A stretch of DNA of 6,540 nucleotides from CAYFVR01 sp964346545 (GTDB lineage: Bacteria > Desulfobacterota > Desulfobacteria > Desulfobacterales > Desulfococcaceae). Below are positions 1 to 6,540 of this stretch, one piece after another (position 1 is the first letter of the stretch; each line of letters begins with the position of its first letter). The notes beneath the pieces are model-generated. The model saw only the letters and a list, made by a program, of their open reading frames with translations. It was not told where the DNA came from and searched no databases. The stretch is taken from NCBI GenBank assembly GCA_964346545.1, contig CAYFVR010000261.1, forward strand, positions 1-6,540, in the 5' to 3' direction. Both the position numbers and the translations under genes were made by a program.

Positions 1-618
<618 letters not shown>

Positions 619-626
619 GGGTCTGA

Positions 627-632
627 CCTTTC
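627..632 (-). promoter_or_regulatory. Ribosome binding site of aceA
   Basis: On the minus strand the bases read GAAAGG, a moderate Shine-Dalgarno match, 8 bases before the ATG at 618. It supports that start. A nearer upstream ATG at 638-636 is out of frame. Confidence 0.6.
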
Positions 633-651
633 TTCCATTGCTTGGGGTGAA

Positions 652-677
652 GCGCCGCCGCGGGGGGACGGCGGCGC
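652..677 (-). repeat. GC-rich inverted repeat (hairpin) between aceB and aceA
   Basis: A perfect 9-bp inverted repeat has arms at 652-660 and 669-677 (GCGCCGCCG and CGGCGGCGC) and an 8-base loop. In the aceB-aceA transcript it would form a very stable stem about 34 bases before the aceA start. The bases after it on the minus strand (TTCACCCC) are not a U-run, so it does not look like a standard intrinsic terminator. A role in mRNA stability, partial termination or setting the aceA:aceB ratio is inference only. Confidence 0.5.
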
Positions 678-703
678 GTCGGGACGGGTTGGTTTCGATC
701 GGA

Positions 704-722
704 AATCGGTTGGATGCCGATT
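704..722 (-). repeat. Short inverted repeat downstream of the aceB stop
   Basis: The arms AATCGG (704-709) and CCGATT (717-722) flank a 7-base loop. On the minus-strand RNA one more G-U pair could extend the stem. It sits 38 bases past the aceB stop and upstream of the stronger GC hairpin, so the transcript would carry two consecutive stems. With 6 bp it could easily be chance, and no U-run follows. Confidence 0.3.
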
Positions 723-759
723 CGATATCGGGGCCGGAGCGGCGGGGCGTCGCGCCGGG

Positions 760-2364
<1,605 letters not shown>

Positions 2365-2370
2365 GTTGCA

Positions 2371-2378
2371 TCCTCCTC
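2371..2378 (-). promoter_or_regulatory. Strong ribosome binding site of aceB
   Basis: On the minus strand the bases read GAGGAGGA, ending 6 bases before the ATG at 2364. The near-perfect Shine-Dalgarno match decides the start against the in-frame ATG at 2448, which would add 28 leader-encoded residues. Confidence 0.85.
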
Positions 2379-2411
2379 GATTGTGCGATAGATTGAAGAT
2401 TTTGCTTGAAA

Positions 2412-2429
2412 AGCCGTTTTCGAGCCGTT
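2412..2429 (-). repeat. Direct repeat AACGGCT with 11-base period in the aceB leader
   Basis: On the minus strand AACGGCT occurs at 2429-2423 and again at 2418-2412, separated by CGAA, so the period is 11 bases, about one helical turn. It lies between the candidate aceB promoter and the aceB ribosome binding site. This is the geometry of a tandem binding site for a regulator, but the unit is only 7 bases and I know of no regulator with this motif. Chance is quite possible. Confidence 0.25.
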
Positions 2430-2461
2430 CGGCCGGAGTAGGCGGCAATCATTATGAGATG

Positions 2462-2489
2462 ATAATAAACATCAAATCGCGGTTCGCAA
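2462..2489 (-). promoter_or_regulatory. Candidate sigma70-type promoter for aceB
   Basis: Read on the minus strand, TTGCGA (2489-2484, 4 of 6 matches to TTGACA) and TATTAT (2467-2462, 5 of 6 to TATAAT) are separated by 16 bases. This falls in the most AT-rich stretch of the window and would give a leader of roughly 90 bases before the aceB ATG. It was picked by eye among AT-rich hexamers, so confidence is low. No equally good promoter was found for hrpA on the plus strand; GATAAT at 2461-2466 lacks a reasonable -35 partner. Confidence 0.35.
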
Positions 2490-2500
2490 AAAAAACCGCG
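2478..2500. repeat. Inverted repeat in the aceB-hrpA divergent region
   Basis: The perfect 7-bp arms CGCGGTT (2478-2484) and AACCGCG (2494-2500) flank a 9-base, A-rich interior. The repeat overlaps the candidate aceB -35 hexamer and ends 14 bases before the preferred hrpA start. It could be an operator for a dimeric regulator acting on one or both genes, or a hairpin in the hrpA leader. The sequence does not distinguish these. It is not a terminator for any gene here, because both flanking genes read away from it. Confidence 0.45.
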
Positions 2501-2514
2501 TTCAACGTGTGCCC

Positions 2515-5500
2515 ATGAATACCATGAATCCATCGACGGAGCGCCGATCCGCCCGAAAATCGGAAGCGGAATCGGCCCAAAAGCCCAATGAGGCGGACAT
2601 TCGCCGGCTGCACGCCCTGTGCCGGAAAGTTCCGGCATCGGAATTCCACGCCTTTCGTCGTCAAATTGGCCGGCTCGCCAAGGGCGGACGCAATTTCGAT
2701 CAGCGAAAGGAGCGGCTGGAGAAGCAAATCCAGGCGGCGGTCCAGCGTCGCCGGTGGCGGGCGGAGAATCGTCCCCGGGTGGACTACCCCGAGGAGCTGC
2801 CCATCACCGCCCGGCGGGAAGAGATCGTGGACGCCATCCGCTCCCATTCCGTGGTGGTGATCTCCGGCGACACCGGTTCCGGGAAAAGCACCCAGATTCC
2901 CAAATTCTGTCTGGAAGCCGGGCGGGGCGTGGACGGCCTGATCGGCTGCACCCAGCCGCGCCGGATCGCCGCCATCACCCTGGCCAACCGGATCGCCGAG
3001 GAGCTGGGCGAGTCGCCGGGCAAATCCGTGGGCCACAAAATCCGTTTCCAGGACGCCACCGGCGACGAAACCTTCATCAAGCTGATGACCGACGGCATCC
3101 TGCTGGCCGAGGCCCAGGCCGACCGATGGCTCAACGCCTACGACACGATCATCGTGGACGAGGCCCACGAGCGGAGCCTCAACATCGACTTCGTGCTGGG
3201 GATGCTCAAGACCCTGGTCCGCCGACGCCGGGACCTGAAGCTGATCATCACCTCCGCCACCATCGACACCGAGAAGTTCTCCAAAGCCTTCGACGACGCC
3301 CCGGTGATCGAGGTTTCCGGCCGGACCTATCCCGTGGACGTGGAATACCAACCGCCCGAGCCCGGCGACGAGGACGCCACCCACGTCGATCTGGCCGTGT
3401 CCACGGTGGATCGGCTCCAGCGGGAGCGGCCCTACGGCGGCGACATCCTGGTCTTCATGCCCACGGAGCAGGACATCCGGGAGACCTGCGAATGGCTGGA
3501 GGCCAAAAACCACATGGGCATGACGGTGTTGCCGCTCTTCGCCCGACTTTCGGCCGGGGATCAATCCCGGGTTTTCTCCCCGGTGCGGGGGCGCAAGGTG
3601 ATCGTGGCCACCAACGTGGCGGAGACCTCCCTGACCATTCCCGGAATCCGCTACGTGGTGGACACCGGCCTGGCCCGGATTTCCCAGTATCAGCCCCGAA
3701 CCCGGACCACGGCCTTGCCGGTGGCGCCCATCGCCCGGAGCAGCGCCGACCAGCGCAAGGGCCGTTGCGGCCGGACCTCCGGCGGCGTCTGCATTCGGCT
3801 GTACGAAGAGGAAGACTACGAAAGCCGCCCCCGGTTCACCCCGCCGGAAATTTTGCGCTCCAACCTGGCCGAGGTCATCCTGCGGATGCTGGACCTGCGG
3901 CTGGGGGACCTGGCCGCCTTCCCCTTCATCGACCGGCCGGCGGATCGGAACATCCAGGACGGCTTCCGGATGCTGGAGGAGCTGGGGGCGGTGCGGCGGC
4001 TGGAAGCGGATCGGCCGGGCGCGACCCACGCCCTGACCGAGCGGGGTCGCATGATGGCCCGGCTGCCGCTGGACCCGCGCATTTCCCGGATGCTGCTGGA
4101 GGGGAAGGCGCGGGACGTGCTGCCGCCGGTCACGGTGCTGGCCGCCGCGCTGAGCATTCAGGACCCCCGGGAACGGCCGTCGGAAAAGGAAAAACAGGCC
4201 GACCAGGCCCATGCCCGCTTCGTGGACGCCCGATCCGATTTTCTCACGCTGCTCAACATCTGGACGATCTATCACGAGCACCGGGCCGAGGGGCGCGGCA
4301 CCAGCCGGATGCGCCGCTTCTGCAAGGAACATTTCCTTTCCTTTCGCCGAATGCGGGAGTGGCGGGACGTTCACCATCAGCTCCGGACGATTCTGCAGGA
4401 AAACGACCTCTGGGCCGAGGCGTCGGAGATGGAACGGGAGGCCAAGGGCGAGGGCTTCAGTCCTTGGTACGCCGCGATCCACCAGTCGGTGCTGAGCGGA
4501 TTTCTTTCCAGCATCGCCCAGCGCAAGGAGGGCAATTTCTATCAGGCGGCCCGGAACCGGGAGGTGATGCTGTTTCCGGGCTCGGGGCTTTTCAACCGGG
4601 GGACCGGCTGGGTGGTGGCCGCCGAAATGGTGGAGACCTCCCGCCTCTTCGCCCGAACCGCGGCGGCGGTGGATTCCGACTGGCTGGAGCCGCTGGCCGG
4701 CGATCTGGTGCGGCGGACCTACCGGGACGCCCACTGGGAGAAAAAACGGGGCGAGGTGGTGGCCTCGGAGCAGGTGACGCTTTTCGGCCTGACCATCGTG
4801 GGGGACCGGCGCGTCTCCTACGGCCGGATCGATCCGTCGGCGGCCCGGGAGATTTTCATCCGAAACGGGCTGGTGGAGGGCGAAATCCAGCGGCCGCCGG
4901 GCTTCGTCCGCCACAACCGGGCGGAGGTGGAAGCGGTGCGCGAGCTGGAGGACCGGATGCGCCGCCGAGACCTGCTGATTGGCGAAGAGGCGCTGTTCGA
5001 CTTCTACGACCAGCGGATTCCGCCGGAGATCACCGATTTGGCCGGCTTGCGGAACTGGCTGCGGGGGAAAAAGAGCGACGAGTTTCTCCGCATGAGTCGG
5101 GAGACGCTGATGGCCTATCGGCCCGAGGCCGACCTGGCGGAGCGTTTTCCGGAGCGGGTGTCGCTGGAAAACACGGTGCTGCCGTTGAATTATCGCTTCG
5201 ATCCCGGGGAGGAATCCGACGGGGTGACCCTGCGGGTTTCCGCCGCCGAGGCCGGATCGGTGCGTCCCGCTGTGATGGATTGGCTGGTGCCGGGGCTGTT
5301 TCGGGAAAAGGTGGAGTTGCTGTTGAAGGGCTTGCCCAAGGGCTACCGGAAACAGTTCGTGCCGGTCTCCGAAACGGTGAAGATCATCGCCGACGAGATG
5401 CCCCGCCAGCCGGAAGTGCCGCTGGCCACCGCCCTGAGCGGCTTCGTCCACCGTCGCTTCGGCGTGGACGTTCCGGCCTCGGCCTGGCCGCTGGATTCGC

Positions 5501-6534
5501 TGCCCGACCATCTGCGGATGCGGATTTCGGTGCGCGGGGCGAAGGGAGAGGAGCTGCGGGCCGGGCGCGATCCGGCGTTGCTGCGGGGGGCCGCGCCCGC
5601 GGGGCCGGAGCCGGACCGGTTCGAGCGGGCGCGAGCGGAATGGGAGCGGGACGGGCTGACCGATTGGGACGTGGGCGAGCTGCCGGATTCCATCGTCCTG
5701 GAAGGGAAGGGGCCGGAGCGCTGGACCGCCTATCCCGCGCTGGCGGCCAACGAGGCGGGCGGCGTGGATTTGCGGCTGTTCCGGAGCCGGGGCAAGGCGC
5801 TGGTTTCCCATCGCAAGGGTGTGGCCCGCCTGTTGGAGCGGCGGAACGGGAGTTTGTCCCGGACGCTGGCCCGGCAGGTGTCGTTGCCACGGACGGCGGC
5901 GGGCGCGGCCAAGTATTTCGGCGGGGCCAAGGCGATGGAAACGGCCATGGCCGAGCGGGTGACGGCGGAGGTGTTCGAGAAGAACGTCCGGGATCGGTCG
6001 GCGTTCGAGGCCCACGCCGAGGCGGCCGGGGCCTCGTTGCTGAAGGCCGGGGCGGCCAAGCGGGACGCGGTGGCGCGGGTGCTGACGGCGTACGCCGAAG
6101 CCCGGGAGATGGTTTACGATCTGGAAAATGCCAATCGGCGGAATCCGGGGATCATCCGGTTTCTCTCCGACCGCCGGGACGATCTGGCCAATCTGGCCCC
6201 GGAGCATTTCGTGTCGCTGTACGAAACGGAGCGGCTGAAGCAGGTGGCCCGGTACCTCCAGGCGGTGGCGGTGCGGGCGGAGCGCGGGGCGGTCTCGCCG
6301 GAAAAGGACGCGGTCAAGGCCAAGGAGGTGAAGGTCCATGAGGAACGGCTGGCGACGCTGCTGAAGGAGCTGGGGCCGAAGACGACGCCGGAAAAGCGGG
6401 CGGCGGTGGAGGCGTTCTTCTGGAGCCTGGAGGAGTTCAAGGTTTCCGTCTTCGCCCAGGAGTTGGGCACGGCCGAGAAGGTTTCCAGCAAACGGCTGAC
6501 GAAGCGGTTTGAGGAGATTCGGCGGATGGTGTGA
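2515..6534 (+). CDS. hrpA: ATP-dependent RNA helicase HrpA (DEAH box)
   Basis: This is a DEAH/RHA-family RNA helicase of about 1339 aa (E. coli HrpA is about 1300). Motifs in order, numbered from the ATG at 2515: Walker A GDTGSGKST 118-126; QPRR region about 150; DEAH 215-218; SAT 247-249; ATNVAETSLTI 365-375; motif VI QRKGRCGR 413-420. A helicase-associated (HA2) region follows from about 459, then an OB-fold region from about 659. A long C-terminal domain (DUF3418 type) runs from about 770 to the end and includes the conserved ending SLEEFKVSVFAQELGT, so the gene is full length. In E. coli HrpA has been linked to fimbrial mRNA processing and, more recently, to rescue of collided ribosomes; the same role here is inference. 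The start is uncertain: GTG 2509, ATG 2515 and ATG 2524 are all in frame and none has a clear Shine-Dalgarno sequence. No transmembrane segment or signal peptide is seen; it should be cytoplasmic. It is divergent from aceB, with no evident functional link. Confidence 0.97.
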   Translation: MNTMNPSTERRSARKSEAESAQKPNEADIRRLHALCRKVPASEFHAFRRQIGRLAKGGRNFDQRKERLEKQIQAAVQRRRWRAENRPRVDYPEELPITARREEIVDAIRSHSVVVISGDTGSGKSTQIPKFCLEAGRGVDGLIGCTQPRRIAAITLANRIAEELGESPGKSVGHKIRFQDATGDETFIKLMTDGILLAEAQADRWLNAYDTIIVDEAHERSLNIDFVLGMLKTLVRRRRDLKLIITSATIDTEKFSKAFDDAPVIEVSGRTYPVDVEYQPPEPGDEDATHVDLAVSTVDRLQRERPYGGDILVFMPTEQDIRETCEWLEAKNHMGMTVLPLFARLSAGDQSRVFSPVRGRKVIVATNVAETSLTIPGIRYVVDTGLARISQYQPRTRTTALPVAPIARSSADQRKGRCGRTSGGVCIRLYEEEDYESRPRFTPPEILRSNLAEVILRMLDLRLGDLAAFPFIDRPADRNIQDGFRMLEELGAVRRLEADRPGATHALTERGRMMARLPLDPRISRMLLEGKARDVLPPVTVLAAALSIQDPRERPSEKEKQADQAHARFVDARSDFLTLLNIWTIYHEHRAEGRGTSRMRRFCKEHFLSFRRMREWRDVHHQLRTILQENDLWAEASEMEREAKGEGFSPWYAAIHQSVLSGFLSSIAQRKEGNFYQAARNREVMLFPGSGLFNRGTGWVVAAEMVETSRLFARTAAAVDSDWLEPLAGDLVRRTYRDAHWEKKRGEVVASEQVTLFGLTIVGDRRVSYGRIDPSAAREIFIRNGLVEGEIQRPPGFVRHNRAEVEAVRELEDRMRRRDLLIGEEALFDFYDQRIPPEITDLAGLRNWLRGKKSDEFLRMSRETLMAYRPEADLAERFPERVSLENTVLPLNYRFDPGEESDGVTLRVSAAEAGSVRPAVMDWLVPGLFREKVELLLKGLPKGYRKQFVPVSETVKIIADEMPRQPEVPLATALSGFVHRRFGVDVPASAWPLDSLPDHLRMRISVRGAKGEELRAGRDPALLRGAAPAGPEPDRFERARAEWERDGLTDWDVGELPDSIVLEGKGPERWTAYPALAANEAGGVDLRLFRSRGKALVSHRKGVARLLERRNGSLSRTLARQVSLPRTAAGAAKYFGGAKAMETAMAERVTAEVFEKNVRDRSAFEAHAEAAGASLLKAGAAKRDAVARVLTAYAEAREMVYDLENANRRNPGIIRFLSDRRDDLANLAPEHFVSLYETERLKQVARYLQAVAVRAERGAVSPEKDAVKAKEVKVHEERLATLLKELGPKTTPEKRAAVEAFFWSLEEFKVSVFAQELGTAEKVSSKRLTKRFEEIRRMV

Positions 6535-6540
6535 GGGGGG

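Noticed and set aside
652..677. Rho-independent terminator after aceB
   Set aside because: The GC stem is strong, but no U-run follows on the minus strand and an operon partner with its own ribosome site lies just downstream. I list it as an inverted repeat only.
2365..2448. N-terminal extension of aceB by 28 residues from the ATG at 2448
   Set aside because: The extension would be translated from the leader. The strong GAGGAGGA site and the usual family length both point to the ATG at 2364.
2365..2514. Small RNA or riboswitch in the divergent intergenic region
   Set aside because: I see no recognisable riboswitch core or terminator, only a short palindrome, a short direct repeat and AT-rich promoter-like bases.
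2452..6339. A 1295-codon open frame on the minus strand, antisense to hrpA
   Set aside because: Its translation is low-complexity, rich in Pro, Arg, Gly and His, with no recognisable domain, while the opposite strand encodes a motif-perfect HrpA. Long antisense open frames are expected where third codon positions are very GC-rich.
2619..6341. A 1240-codon open frame on the plus strand, in another frame of hrpA
   Set aside because: It is rich in Gly, Ala, Arg and Pro without family motifs. It is a composition shadow of hrpA rather than a second overlapping gene.

Overview
The window is GC-rich bacterial DNA, with dense coding, Shine-Dalgarno-led starts and GC-rich third codon positions. It holds three genes, all of well-known families. 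The proteins look like those of a Proteobacteria-type Gram-negative: an E. coli-type malate synthase A, an E. coli-type isocitrate lyase and a full-length HrpA helicase with its long C-terminal domain. I cannot assign a genus. A high-GC proteobacterium, possibly a deltaproteobacterium/Desulfobacterota member, is only a guess.

Layout: (1) Positions 1-618, minus strand, hold the N-terminal 206 codons of isocitrate lyase (aceA), which runs off the left edge just after the catalytic KKCGH motif. (2) Positions 619-759 are a 141-base gap containing two hairpin-capable inverted repeats and the aceA ribosome binding site. (3) Positions 760-2364, minus strand, hold a complete malate synthase A (aceB, 534 aa) with a strong ribosome binding site. 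(4) Positions 2365-2514 are a relatively AT-rich divergent intergenic region. It has a candidate sigma70-type promoter for aceB, a 7-bp inverted repeat overlapping its -35 element, and an 11-bp-period direct repeat. (5) Positions 2515-6534, plus strand, hold a complete hrpA (about 1339 aa), a DEAH-box RNA helicase. Only six bases follow its stop.

The two minus-strand genes form an aceB-aceA glyoxylate-shunt operon. AceA splits isocitrate into glyoxylate and succinate, and AceB condenses glyoxylate with acetyl-CoA to malate, so the cell can grow on acetate or fatty acids without losing carbon as CO2. hrpA is divergently transcribed and has no evident metabolic link to the operon; it probably acts in RNA or ribosome quality control.

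I found no mobile element, CRISPR array, tRNA/rRNA gene, toxin-antitoxin or defence locus, and nothing that amounts to a new system. The observations worth checking are small regulatory-looking repeats in the two intergenic gaps and the uncertain hrpA start.
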